A program made the position numbers and the translations under genes. Positions 53,901 to 64,000 of a DNA stretch of 64,000 nucleotides are shown here, piece after piece. The stretch spans positions 1,240,001 to 1,304,000 of the forward strand of contig JAJLTO010000002.1 of assembly GCA_030568195.1 (NCBI GenBank), given 5' to 3'. The notes beneath the pieces were generated by a model. That model worked only from the letters and a program-made list of their open reading frames with translations, made no database searches and was not told where the DNA came from. Origin of the DNA: Dipodascopsis uninucleata var. uninucleata (taxonomy: Eukaryota; Ascomycota; Lipomycetes; Lipomycetales; Lipomycetaceae). Every line of letters begins with the position of its first letter. Positions within the stretch are counted from its first letter, which is position 1.

Positions 53901-55670
53901 ATGCTCAAGTATCTAAATGTAGTAGATCGCTACGAGAAGAAATCGCTTTTACTAGCGATCAATTGTATCGCTGGACTCTCGATTTTCTTCTTTGGTTACG
54001 ACCAAGGAATGATGTCAGGAGTTAACAATTCACCCGATTATATCTCCCATATGAAGTATGGATATACAGAAGACGATGGAACCGTCCGTATCACTAATAG
54101 TGCCCTGCAGGGGGGTATAGTAGGTATCTATTATGTAGGAACGCTTATTGGTGCTTTGATAGGAGGATATTTAGGCGACAAGATGGGGAGAATTCGTTCA
54201 ATTGAGGTTGGCTGCTTCTGGGCTATTGTAGGTGCGATTCTTCAATGCTCTGCTCAAAACGCTCAGTGGATGTGTGCTGCACGGGTTGTAAATGGTACGG
54301 GTACCGGTATTCTTAATGCTATTGTACCAGTATGGTCTGCAGAGACCGCAGAATATAAATCACGGGGTACTTTTATTGCTCTCGAGTTCACACTTAATAT
54401 TTTTGGTGTCTTGGTGGCTTATTGGCTAGAGTATTCTCTTTCCTTCATCAATAACGGATTTTCAGCTGTACGATGGAGATTTCCTATCGGCTTCCAGACG
54501 ATTCCTTTAGTTTTTCTTCTCATTGCTATTCCATTTTTCCCTGAATCTCCCCGGTTTCTTGTCAAAGTTGGTCAAAACGAGAAAGCACTTTACATCTTGA
54601 AACGCCTTCGAGGTACAGAAACTAATGAAGCTTTTGAAGAATATAACGATATCGTGCATATTGTTCAGCGTGAGATGAATGATCCGACCGTGTCAAATTC
54701 TTACATTGATATGTTTTTCGGTAGATCTATAGCTCGTAAGAAATCTATCATTAACAGTGATAATGTCAATGCTCCAGAAGATGACACTGCTGAAGAAACA
54801 TCCGAATCCAGTGGAAATCCTCACATTGCTCGTCGTGTCCACTTGGTCATCTGGCTACAGATTCTGCAGGAGTGGATTGGTATTGCTGGTATCACTGTTT
54901 ATGCTCCTACCATCTTTGCAGATGCTGGATTTAACACTAATCAGGCAGCCTTACTCTCTGGTTTGAACAACGTTTTTTATACTTTGTCCACTCTTGTCAA
55001 TGCTATCACGGTAGACAGAATTGGTCGTCGATGGACTCTCTACTGGGGTGCTGTCGGTCAAGCTATTTGCATGTTTATTTCTGGTATCTATTCTCGAAAG
55101 GCAATTAACAATCCTCAAGTTTCTTCTTATGGCGCTATTTCTGCAGCAGCTATTTTTGCCTACACTTCTATTTTCGGAGCTACATGGCTTGTTGTCCCAT
55201 GGCTTTATCCAACTGAAATTTTTCCGTTACCAGTTAGAGCTCGTGGAAATGCATTTGGTGTTGTTGGTTGGTCTATTGGAAATGGTTGGCTTACATTGCT
55301 TTGTCCAGTTATGTTTGACTCTATTTACGAACGCACCTTATATATCTTTGGTGTTATTAACGTTTTTACGATTCCTATTGTTTGGGCATTTTATCCCGAG
55401 ACATCTCAGCGTACACTTGAGGAAATTGATTTTCTTTTCATGGCAGACTCACCTTTTGTTTGGGATGCAGAACGTGAATTTGCCAGACTTAAAGCCAATG
55501 CAGTCAAGAGCTCAGTTTTGTCGAATCATTTATTTGAGGGAGTTTCAGAAATTTCTCCCTCAACTGCAAATCTCCGAGCTCATATCGACGGTGCCGACTC
55601 TTCATCAACTCTGTATGTTACAGATGCTTCGGATGACTCAGATGTTTCATCTGCGACTAGATTGATCTGA
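53901..55670 (+). CDS. MFS sugar/polyol transporter, STL1-like
   Basis: Intronless, 589 aa, twelve-helix sugar-porter. Helix 1 has FFGYDQGMMSGV, then GDKMGRIRSIEVG between helices 2 and 3, GTGILNAIVPVWSAE, FFPESPRFLVKVG after helix 6, QILQEWIGIAGITVYAPTIF in helix 7, VDRIGRRWTLYWGA, VVPWLYPTEIFPLPVRARG and YPETSQRTLEEIDFLF. GYDQGMMSGVN and the WIGIAGITVYAP wording are typical of the STL1 branch (glycerol/proton symport in yeast) and of related uncharacterised carriers. The central loop is long and acidic (about 275-315). The C-terminal tail is about 70 residues with many Ser and Asp. Substrate is inferred from subfamily only. Neighbouring the allantoinase-like gene does not by itself imply a nitrogen substrate. 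Confidence 0.85.
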   Translation: MLKYLNVVDRYEKKSLLLAINCIAGLSIFFFGYDQGMMSGVNNSPDYISHMKYGYTEDDGTVRITNSALQGGIVGIYYVGTLIGALIGGYLGDKMGRIRSIEVGCFWAIVGAILQCSAQNAQWMCAARVVNGTGTGILNAIVPVWSAETAEYKSRGTFIALEFTLNIFGVLVAYWLEYSLSFINNGFSAVRWRFPIGFQTIPLVFLLIAIPFFPESPRFLVKVGQNEKALYILKRLRGTETNEAFEEYNDIVHIVQREMNDPTVSNSYIDMFFGRSIARKKSIINSDNVNAPEDDTAEETSESSGNPHIARRVHLVIWLQILQEWIGIAGITVYAPTIFADAGFNTNQAALLSGLNNVFYTLSTLVNAITVDRIGRRWTLYWGAVGQAICMFISGIYSRKAINNPQVSSYGAISAAAIFAYTSIFGATWLVVPWLYPTEIFPLPVRARGNAFGVVGWSIGNGWLTLLCPVMFDSIYERTLYIFGVINVFTIPIVWAFYPETSQRTLEEIDFLFMADSPFVWDAEREFARLKANAVKSSVLSNHLFEGVSEISPSTANLRAHIDGADSSSTLYVTDASDDSDVSSATRLI

Positions 55671-56208
55671 AAATATCTGCTTGATTGTAAATAGCATATC
55701 TGCGCACGTTCTAATATCATGGCATGACATCTTATTAAATGCTTTAATAGGTGATCCTGCTTTACATTTGAAAATTATAGAGGCTGGTTTTATTATAAAT
55801 TTATTATCTTTGTTTTCTGAGGTTTCTTTATTCACTCTTTCGTTTATTCTTGGGTACATTGGTCTTTTCTATTAGGTTTTATACATTACTACTACGATTT
55901 TATTTTTGCTGAGTAGTTTTAGTCAAAAAGAAGACTACTTGCGTTACAGACGATGAATATTCTTAATTGCTCAAGTGTTCCTGTCTGAATTGTAGTGTTC
56001 AGCCCAAGCTTTTTTGACTAATTATTCATCCTATTTATTTAATGCCAACGACAAACTAATAGATCTTAATTTCAATTATATAAATGTTATTAGCAGTACA
56101 TAATATTTCAGGAGATATTATATTAATTTATCATAATTAGGTCAACATAGACCGTACCCTTAATTCAGAATGTGAGCGCCAAAATTTATCATTTAACGAA
56201 TGTTAGTT
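55671..56208. other. Spacer between MFS carrier and tRNA-Arg
   Basis: 540 bp of AT-rich sequence with the carrier 3' flank. No gene is recognised. Confidence 0.3.
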
Positions 56209-56280
56209 GCCCTCATGGCGTAATGGCAACGCGTCAGACTTCTAATCTGAAGATTGTGGGTTCGACCCCCACTGGGGGTG
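56209..56280 (+). tRNA. tRNA-Arg(UCU), no intron
   Basis: A 72-nt cloverleaf. The acceptor is GCCCTCA with TGGGGGT (G-T at the first pair) and discriminator G. The D arm is GCG/CGC-type, the anticodon stem TCAGA/TCTGA, anticodon TCT at 56241-56243, and the T arm GTGGG-TTCGACC-CCCAC. T runs at 56287-56292 can terminate RNA polymerase III. Confidence 0.93.
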
Positions 56281-56419
56281 TTAAACATTTTTTTAAAAAT
56301 TTTTTTAACGAGCTTCTCATTTATACAAACGTTTAATACATGAAGAATTAATGATCTTGTAAAATTTGAAATAAAGCATGGTAAAAATAATTCATTTTAA
56401 TGCAACGCTTGCTATTCTA

Positions 56420-57573
56420 TCATAATTCATCATATGCTACGGAACTGATAGCAGCCATAGTAACCGACACTGTCGCTATCATGGCTTCTTCTGAACCACT
56501 GGTAGAAAATACCTGGCTATACGGCGCTTCGTCAAGACTGCTGGCCACAATTAACTGAGAAATAGTATCGTGCATACTTGCACTTTGACTACTAGAGCTA
56601 TAAATACTAGCCTTGCCACTACCCGTGTCTTGATTCCAAGCCCAAGACATAACATTTCCTGACTTAATCGCTGCCCATAAAATGAGACGGAAGGGTCCAC
56701 GTAAAACTCGTCGCCAGAGAACATACAGAACGACAACAAGCAAGAAAGACAAAGATGCAATCATATAAATTCTATCCCATTTGTCAGCTTGCTCAAGAAC
56801 GGTTATTACTCTTCTTGACGTGGTCAGGACTACATCAAATGTTGTATATTGCTTGGCCAATTTTCGCAATAATGTATTACTTTCATCGAGCACTTCAACA
56901 GATAAGGCGCTTTTGGCAATTTCTGCTTCTAATAACTGATGCGTTCTTTTGAGTGATGCAGTAGCATCTTCTGCTGTTTTCAGGGCCTTGTTTGGCATCA
57001 CTTCGTCAGAGAGCGAAGGTGAAGTCGATGACATCGATCCAGCACTCCTCCTACCGCTGAACAGTTGTTCACGCTCGTTCTTTCGTAGTTTCATGCTAGC
57101 ATTCTTGGATGCTAACTGTGCTTTTCTGAATGCAATTCGATCTCTAAGAAAAAGTAAGCAACCAATGTTGGCACGGCCTTATTAGTATCACTTCGTTCTA
57201 TATATATTTAACTTCTATATTCAAGCCACTGTACATACAGTTTCAAATCCTCCAAGATTTCCTTCAGTCTTTGACTCAGTTCACTTTCACGTCTCTTTAA
57301 GTCATTGCCCGCTGGTGAAAGAGGAACTTCCTTGCTGTCTTTAGATGATTCAATGTTTTCTCCTAGCTCCACCGCTATTTCCGCCGACGAATCGGCTTGT
57401 CTTATCAATTCTAAAGTTTGGCTAGCTAATTGGGATCTTTGACTATCATCTATCGACATAAATTTACTGAGCTTTCCTATCAATAGCGAGATTTCTTGAT
57501 GCAAACGGCTCAGGTCTAGTATGATTCTCTCTTGTTCGTCCAGTACTGATGATTGTGATGACAGATCGTCCAT
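56420..57573 (-). CDS. SEC20: Sec20-type SNARE (Golgi-to-ER retrograde transport)
   Basis: ER-membrane t-SNARE acting with Ufe1, Use1 and the Dsl1 tether on COPI vesicles. Exons 57573-57239 and 57143-56420, with a 95-nt intron (GTATGT, ATACTAATA branch box, TTCTTAG), give 352 aa. The N-terminal half is helical (IILDLSRLHQEISLLIGKLS). The Sec20 SNARE region is at about 185-250 (SLKRTHQLLEAEIAKSALSV, LRKLAKQYTTFDVVLTTSRR), followed by one membrane helix MIASLSFLLVVVLYVLW. About 85 residues then lie in the lumen and the protein ends SVAYDEL. The last four residues, YDEL, are a variant of the HDEL retrieval signal that ends yeast Sec20. The splice adds DRIAFRKAQLASKNASMKLR between the halves; without it the first part stops early. 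Confidence 0.87.
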
Positions 57574-58036
57574 TTTTTCCCGTCTTTTTCTTTTTTTCTA
57601 AGAGAATAATTATGCTATATATAATATCTGCTAGATTTTAAGCTTAGAAAATAGTTTAAATCAGCAAAGAATTCAGTGCTATAAAGATGTATAACTACAT
57701 GCTATCTGAAAAAAGCTGTGGATGTACTACTTGGTTGATGCTAATTTTGGGAGGTACCAAAGAAACGTCAAAAATCACTTGAAAGTTATTCAAAATATTA
57801 CTATTCATATAGTCAACTCGTAATTAATTGTACACAATAAAAAAAACTATTTTAATACAAACTGAAAAATTACATGCACAATCACAAATCCCTTACTAAT
57901 AAAAAACTATAAGACTTGTTTCCATTGAAAAAGTGGATGATGTAGTAACTAAGTTACTAGGAGCAGCCGAGTACGGTTAAGATCAAGCTATGACTAGATT
58001 ATGTATATATATATATATATATAAGCAGATATTCTC
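57574..58036. other. SEC20 promoter and chitin-synthase 3' flank
   Basis: A 460-bp AT-rich spacer between minus-strand genes; it includes the TA repeat at 58004-58023. No other element is seen. Confidence 0.3.
58004..58023. repeat. TA dinucleotide microsatellite
   Basis: Ten TA units directly downstream of the chitin-synthase stop codon. Confidence 0.9.
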
Positions 58037-61000
58037 TTAAAACCACCTCATTATTAAATAACACGTTGAGCCCACAAATCGAACAGCCGCCAATCCAGCA
58101 ACTGTCCACAATATAACCTTAAGATAGGTGTCAGCGATATATGTTTGTGTTGCGGAATCATCGTCATCATCCTGATCAAGCCTCGATAGACCTGCAGTCT
58201 GTAGCACAACAGCAACAATAACGAAGTTACTCAACATCCAAAGCAAAACCACTACAGATCGGACAAGTGCATAATAATCCTTGTCTTTCTCATCTTTGCT
58301 GGGAATAGACTTCTTCTTCTCAGCCTCCATACTCAGCACTTTCAATTCGTTTTCATAAGATCGATCGATTTCTTCTGTTTTTGTAGGTAAAGCAATCTTT
58401 AGTCTACCCTCTTTCTCAGTGGTTTTAGCAACACCAAGATCGAACTTTCTTCCGGTATCTCCTTTAGTACCCCATGAAATATCATGAATGTTACAGAAAG
58501 CATACACATTCAGGACATTAATATAAGAAGGACTTAGCAGGATGTACTGCACCATCTGCGTATTTCATTTTCTGTTAGTATTAATCCCGTAAAAAAGGAC
58601 AATGTAAATAATAAACTTACACTAGTAAACATATGAGAAACCTGTAAAAACAGGATTGACGATACCAGGTAGAGAGCGTAGGTAGATGCAAGTGACACAA
58701 CAATGCCACGAAGAACATCGTTCGAAAAGAAATCGCTAGCAGTAACTGTTGTATGGTCTTGCGATGCCGTGTTAAAAACAGTCTGCACTGCATTAACTGA
58801 AACCAGTACGATGGCGACAATCAGGTAAATCATGAGAATAGCAAAGAATCCAACCATGATGAGATAGAAGATTTTAGTACCACCAGGCCTATTTCCAAAC
58901 GAGAGCACAAAGCATGTCACCAAACATGAGAGGTAAAGCCATTCGAAGACAACTCCCAGGTACTTACCAGCGCCAAATCCATCCAAGTTTCCAGCACTAG
59001 CAGTGAGAAGGCGAAAGACGAGGAAAAAGTTGCCAATAGCAAACCAAGAAAATAGCATAGAAAAGAATTGATAGAAAAACTCAACATGCAACATCAGCTT
59101 ACGTATAATACTATGGTGAGATCTCCAAATATTGAAGGCGTGTGTTAGTGAATAAAGTGCAGCGAAGAACGAACCATTAAGCCATCTTCGGCGTTGTCGG
59201 ACAAACTCATCCAGCTCAGAGGGCACATCAGTAGATGCATAAGCAGATTTGACATAACGAAGAAGCCAAGCTTGATATCGCTTTGACACCAATTCGAAAC
59301 ACAAAATACGATCTTCCGCCAAATACATATTTGCGGTGAAAATTCCGGCTCCTGAATCATGTAAAGTCTCTCCTCTGAAATATTTTTCCAGAGGACCATC
59401 GCCATTTACATCGTTCTGAAGAGCAATATATCTGTAGGCAGAAAATGCACCAGGCAAGACAGAGATAAAGCCAAAAGCTGATTCCAATGGCTTGTCTAGA
59501 ATATTAGACATTTTATATTCGAAGTTCTGGGCGGCAACGAGAGGATTGACCAGATTTCGGAAATTCTTACCGAGATCTGCCTTAATCTCTCCGCAAGCAC
59601 CTCCAACATTCGGATGCCTGTCAAACTCTTTCCAAAGGTGATAAATAGAATCTGATCCAGGAATAGTACCAGCATCAAGTAATACGCAGATCCTCGGTTC
59701 AATGATAGGACCAAATGCTTGGAAAAACCATCTGTGAGAATTAATTTTCTTGGCATTCTTTTCCTTGATACAAAAGAGTAACTGAACAGGGAACATCTTA
59801 CTCTTGGAGCCTATAGTACCATCAGTAAATCTGACAGTAGGTTCGGTCGACTTGATTCCTATCTTAGTTGTATATTCATACAAATGAGCAGTGACATCCT
59901 TGTCATCAACAACATTGACAGCTACACCTTCTTGATAGCAACCTAAGGCAGCCATAACCGCTCTCGCTCGAGGATTGCAAGCTTCACGACCGTCTTGAAC
60001 AACACAGACAATAACCTTCTTCCATCCTTCTCGTCCCCATGTACTTGACCGATCATGCTGGCACATATGATAAATGTTCTCAAAGACGCCTTTCAAAGTC
60101 TTCGCTAAAAGTATGTCATCTTCGTTATACATGGTAACAACAATAAACAATTCGGTTATACGTGGTCTACCATACAAGCGCTGACGTAAAGTGAAATTTT
60201 CGGATTCAAAATCTTTTGGAGTACATGTCGCTGCTGTATATCGCATATGTGTAAATTCTCGTTCTGTCTCGTTACCAATTCGTGCAAGAAGCTTCTTTGA
60301 AACAGGACAATCGAGGACAAGATTGCCTCTGAACAAGCTAACATGCTTCGTAGTCAGATTTCGACGAGGATGACTGCCCCTAGATGGCACCGACCAATTT
60401 TCAGTAGGAGCAATCGTAACTGTGTCTGGAATCTCCGAGTCGGAAAGCGAGTCGGTCAAAGTGCTAGTGCCGCCGCCGGTAGCTCTATTTGAATCCAAGG
60501 TAGCAGATGCGGTTGCCGCTCCATCTAAAGTGTACTGACTCTGGTTCGCAGCTGCATGAGCAAATGCTGGGTCTATAGTGACTCCTCCAGGGATATATCG
60601 TCCCTCTGGAGTTAGAGTTTGGTCACTGTACTCATTATAGTGCATTTGATCGTGAGGATTAGCATATGTTACACCTGAGTAAGGTATATTTTCATTGTTT
60701 TCTTCGTCTGTGTATTCTTCGGTCTCGTCGTCTATATCATCGTAAGTATTGAGTTCGTAATTTTCACCTTTTCCCCACTCATATGGACTTTCAGCACGAT
60801 AGACGTCTGGCACACTAGAATCTGCAGGATAATACGCAGTCTGCAAGTGGGGACTGCTAGATCTATAAGGATCAGATACGCCTAGTGGACCAGAGAAATC
60901 ACGCAGTGGATACATCTCCTCCTGACCAGAATAGTCATGAGGCGCATGGTACAACTCAATAGAAGGATTTTGACTGTGTCCACTCCCACGTCGACCGCTT

Positions 61001-61490
61001 CCATATGTAGTTGCAGGGAATGTCGGCATAGGACTTGTAGATTGTTGGACTGCCTGATAGTGCTGTTGATCTGAGTGATCATAGTACTGATCGTGAGCGG
61101 GGGCTTCATATCCAAGATGAGCCTGGACATTCAACGCCGGTGTCGCTTGCTGCGCATGCAAATCAGTGCCATCATCGCTATCGTCATCACTTAACGGAGG
61201 ATCATAAACCTGTCGGTGTATAGTCTGAATAGGCCGACTCTCGTAAGGATAGTCTGGAGCAGTTTCGTGTATTTCAGGCACTGGCACTGTAGTTGGTTGA
61301 GAGCCAGGCAAAGAGTTAAAAGAATAGCCCTGATTGTCTAAAAGCAAGTACCCAAAAGGCAATAGGAAGGAAGGTGAGTTAGTAGATAGTCATAAACAGG
61401 TAGTCTATTATTAAACGTGCTGTTCTTCTGCCGTAGACCTCATTGCAGACTTAAGCACTGTAACTTACCAGTAGGCCTTCTTCGTGACAT
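58037..61490 (-). CDS. Chitin synthase, division 1 (class I/II type)
   Basis: Plasma-membrane UDP-GlcNAc transferase making cell-wall chitin. Three exons give 1085 aa: 61490-61469 (22 nt), 61337-58621 and 58555-58037, with introns of 131 and 65 nt. The N-terminal 330 residues are polar, rich in Tyr, Asp, Ser and Gln, and probably disordered. The conserved chitin-synthase N-terminal region starts near 345 ([20 protein letters not shown]) and continues with [20 protein letters not shown]. Catalytic motifs follow: [62 protein letters not shown] and the product-site [10 protein letters not shown]. Seven or so helices follow. The second intron falls in [19 protein letters not shown], and exon 3 gives [16 protein letters not shown]. 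Layout and DVSWGTKGD-type ending place it in division 1; class I versus II is not decided. The first exon carries only MSRRRPT and part of an Asp codon. Confidence 0.94.
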
Positions 61491-63459
61491 CGTGATCGGT
61501 AATATAACAGAAAAAGCAAGTGAATTAACTTAACAGATGATTCTATGAGATGACAATGAAGTTTTTAAGTGCACACTTAGAGATGTCGCAGATTAATTTA
61601 CTGATTCTAATATGAACAGTGCAGTTCTTGATGTTAACAGCTTCAATTTGCGAACTGACGATATTAGTTCACTGTGGATATCTACTCACTCTGAGGCAGA
61701 TACAAATAGGAGTCAAGCAATTAGTCTCGAAACAAAAATGTTCACACACAATTAACGTTGCCGCTGTAATTTCCGTGGCAGACTACCGCAGGAGTAAAGG
61801 GCAGAAAACTGCACTTGAGCTATGATAAAAAAAAACTAAAAATAACAACTACCACAATATTATTATTATTGCAATTATTATTTTTCCCTAATATTTCTGA
61901 GCAATATATTGATCAAATAGATTTAACGGGTCGAGACCTTTTGAACAGTTAGGAAAACTCGTAGAAATTTTCAAAGGGGCTGCCCTTCCTGTGTTCAAAC
62001 GATAATCCAGATAAGATATAATGTAGTGCAAGAATAGGAATAAAGAAAACAAGTGATGATGACCGAAAATTAAGTCCCAGGGGTCGTCTAGTGACAGCCA
62101 GACTAGAATAACTCAGAATTGCACTTACTTCTCTTTGTGTACGAAGTAACCGAAAACCCAACTCAAGTTAACAGAGTATAATCCGCTAAAGGAATGCAAA
62201 CTATCGCTGACGAGGGGCCTGATATTTATTATTTTAAGAGCGCCCGAAGAAAATAAAAGTTTCAAAGTGTTCTACAAGCTCCCGGCATAGCTGCACAGCA
62301 ACTCGTCTGGTTCACCAGGTCTGCCCAAGGCCGTCATCCTCTCTACAGAGCCAAAGTGCAAGTTCGGCGGCTGTGATCTAAGAATAACATCATATCCAAG
62401 CTGAAAGGACCACTGCGCCTCGAAACTTTAAGAAAATGAGGTTCATGGCAAACGGCAGCCGCTGCGCTAACGTTCAATATAACAAGGTTTAGATACCCTT
62501 AACTTAGTTCGTCTAGCTCCTAAAGGACCAAGAACCCACCCGTATGCATCTGCAATTTTCGCCTGCAGCATAGCTCCAACCAGAGAGAGTCCTTGCGAAC
62601 GTCACTAGTACTGTCGTGAAGTGTTCGCTGAAATTACAGTGATCCGTTATGGTGGACAGTTGCCAGCCCTAATTGTGGTAGATGCAAGCCGCCAGTGCTG
62701 CGGCTGTTAACCGCAAAAGAGGCTGGCGAAAAGATCAGCTGCGGAGCCTATAGGTGAAACGATGTGGCGCCTGGTGCAGAAGGCTGTGGCTCCGGATAAG
62801 AAATATCTGCTGTGATTGATCCTGCTGACAGCGGTAGCCATAATGGGCAGGGCCAAGAGAGACTGAACATGTATTTCGTAAATGCAGATATACTTTTTGA
62901 ATCAGCAACAAGATGGTACTGCATCACGGGCTATCATCGCTATGTCTGATTATGCATCGAGCGAACTCAAGCGCCGGCAATTCCACACTTTGCCTTCGTT
63001 CTCGTTCAAATACTTTACTGTGTTAGTAGTCCCATGTTTGGCAGTTCTGGATGGCATTCAACGTACAAACTTAAGATTTCTGACTGTGCATATTCCTTTC
63101 AACACAGCCGTTTTGCCAAAACATGTCAGGTACCAAACTTCCAATGTACATGCAATTCTGGCATCCAAGAACTCCAATCGCAGTAATGTACACTAGCGCT
63201 GATTAATTCTAGGAAATGACATCATCATTGCCAATTTTTAAAGGAGACACACTGAAACGTCTCGGAAGAAGCTGTGATATGGATTAGACGAAAGTATTTT
63301 GCTCATTCACAGCCAGCAGCTAAGCAAACATATTTCATTTAAACATTTAGCACTAATATATATTGAAACTATATAATTAGAACAGAGGACAACGTTCCAA
63401 TCCTACAATCCCTGTTCTATTATTGACTATTGGTCCTGCAGCTGACGTACTAAGCACTC
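61491..63459. promoter_or_regulatory. 2-kb region upstream of chitin synthase and downstream of LTP1
   Basis: Between two minus-strand genes. It should hold the chitin-synthase promoter. From about 62.2 to 62.9 kb the DNA is less AT-rich than its surroundings but gives no frame or RNA structure I recognise. Short frames at 61949-62161 (minus) and 62882-63196 (plus) have no family features and are not annotated. Confidence 0.35.
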
Positions 63460-64000
63460 TCATGCTGCTTCAATTTTTCCTTCAAGCAAATGCTTCATAA
63501 AAACACGAGAAAAATGATCTATTTGGAGATATATATATTTGAACCCATCAGGTCCTCCGTAGTATGGATCGTCGATGATCTTGGGTAGCGTCGCATCTTC
63601 CCGAAAGTCTCCAAAGAGCAAAACTATAGGTTTCGTTAGTCACTCGTGTTTGAGTAAAATAAAATATTCTCTGTAGTAGCACACCTTTCGCCTTTGACCC
63701 TCTAGGCTTCATGTAGTTCAGATCCTCAAGATTGCTCTTGTCCATTGCAAAAATATAATTAAACTCTTCGAAATCAGAAGGTCTCTGTGTGTGACGAAGG
63801 AACACGGGAATCATCTAGTTAGCCTCAATAAGCACATGATGTATCACATGCGGTTCACTATTTACTCACAACTTGTCGCGATGAATGGTTAATTGCGACA
63901 CTATTTGCTCTGCATGTAGCCACAGTTCGTCTATCTGGTCGGTCGCCGACATGGAAGCCGCTAGTACCAAACGAATCAACCTCGTCTATTAAGTGCTCAG
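63460..64000 (-). CDS. LTP1: Low-molecular-weight protein tyrosine phosphatase, 5' end cut by window edge
   Basis: Cytosolic phosphatase of the arsenate-reductase fold. Three exons are visible, from beyond 64000 to 63870, then 63784-63685 and 63623-63460, with introns of 85 and 61 nt (branch boxes GGCTAAC and TGACTAAC). The visible part starts in EHLIDEVDSFGTSGFHVGDR and continues PDRRTVATCRA, then DFEEFNYIFAMDKSNLEDLN, KPRGSKAKVLLFGDF formed across the second splice, and IIDDPYYGGPDGF with the general-acid Asp of the DPYYG motif. It ends about 30 residues later (MKHLLEGKIEAA). The N-terminal exon with the CX5R active-site loop lies to the right of the window. Assignment is firm. Confidence 0.9.

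Noticed and set aside
55021-55665. 214-codon plus-strand frame rich in Leu and Phe
   Set aside because: It is another frame of the MFS carrier gene, whose motifs are complete.
61949-63196. Small frames and a GC-richer patch between chitin synthase and LTP1
   Set aside because: No family resemblance, no RNA signature (5S, U-snRNA, RNase P) and no splice pattern that would link the frames.
1-64000. Transposons, virus-derived elements, CRISPR arrays, rRNA
   Set aside because: I found no reverse transcriptase, transposase or capsid-like frames, long terminal repeats, regular spaced repeats or rRNA cores.

Overview
The window is nuclear DNA of an ascomycete fungus. It is gene-dense: I see 26 protein genes and two tRNA genes in 64 kb. 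Many genes carry short GT-AG introns. I could place 28 introns of about 55-218 nt in 17 genes, usually with a CTAAC-type branch box. Overall base composition is AT-leaning. CTG is read as leucine at conserved positions (for example GPLGL of ribosomal protein uL11), so this is not a CUG-Ser or CUG-Ala yeast. The gene set includes Elongin A, TAF8, Acinus, Ima1, an RRM-YTH protein, a Zn2Cys6 factor and a CBM21-like alpha-amylase. That set is richer than budding yeast and fits an early-diverging Saccharomycotina or another ascomycete lineage; I cannot name the species.

Layout. 1-18 kb: PXR1 (cut by the left edge), a Zn2Cys6 regulator, SAC3 (TREX-2 mRNA export), RPL12 divergent from Elongin A, mitochondrial acetoacetyl-CoA thiolase, a large unrecognised protein with a possible double-stranded-RNA-binding fold, an intron-bearing tRNA-Lys(CUU) and an Arg/Ser-rich protein. 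18-30 kb: a nutrient-uptake region with wide intergenic spaces, holding a Mep2-type ammonium permease with a GATA-site cluster upstream, a hexose transporter and a secreted alpha-amylase. 30-44 kb: compact housekeeping genes, namely the FUN30 remodeller, CAB4 (CoA synthesis), COX9 with a 6-nt microexon, IMA1 divergent from an Acinus homologue, ETF-beta divergent from SET5, and TAF8.

44-52 kb: a small putative mitochondrial protein inside an unusually GC-rich island full of inverted repeats, then a 4-kb gene-free stretch leading to an intronless RRM-YTH (m6A-reader type) gene. 52-64 kb: a PuuE-type polysaccharide-deacetylase/allantoinase, an STL1-like sugar/polyol transporter, tRNA-Arg(UCU), SEC20 (Golgi-to-ER SNARE), a class I/II chitin synthase, a 2-kb stretch without recognisable genes, and LTP1 (low-molecular-weight tyrosine phosphatase) cut by the right edge.

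Functional links are loose, as is usual in fungi. The amylase, hexose transporter and ammonium permease form a nutrient-acquisition neighbourhood. Several divergent pairs share short promoters (RPL12/ELA1, IMA1/Acinus, ETFB/SET5, amylase/FUN30). I saw no CRISPR array, transposon, rRNA gene or virus-derived element.
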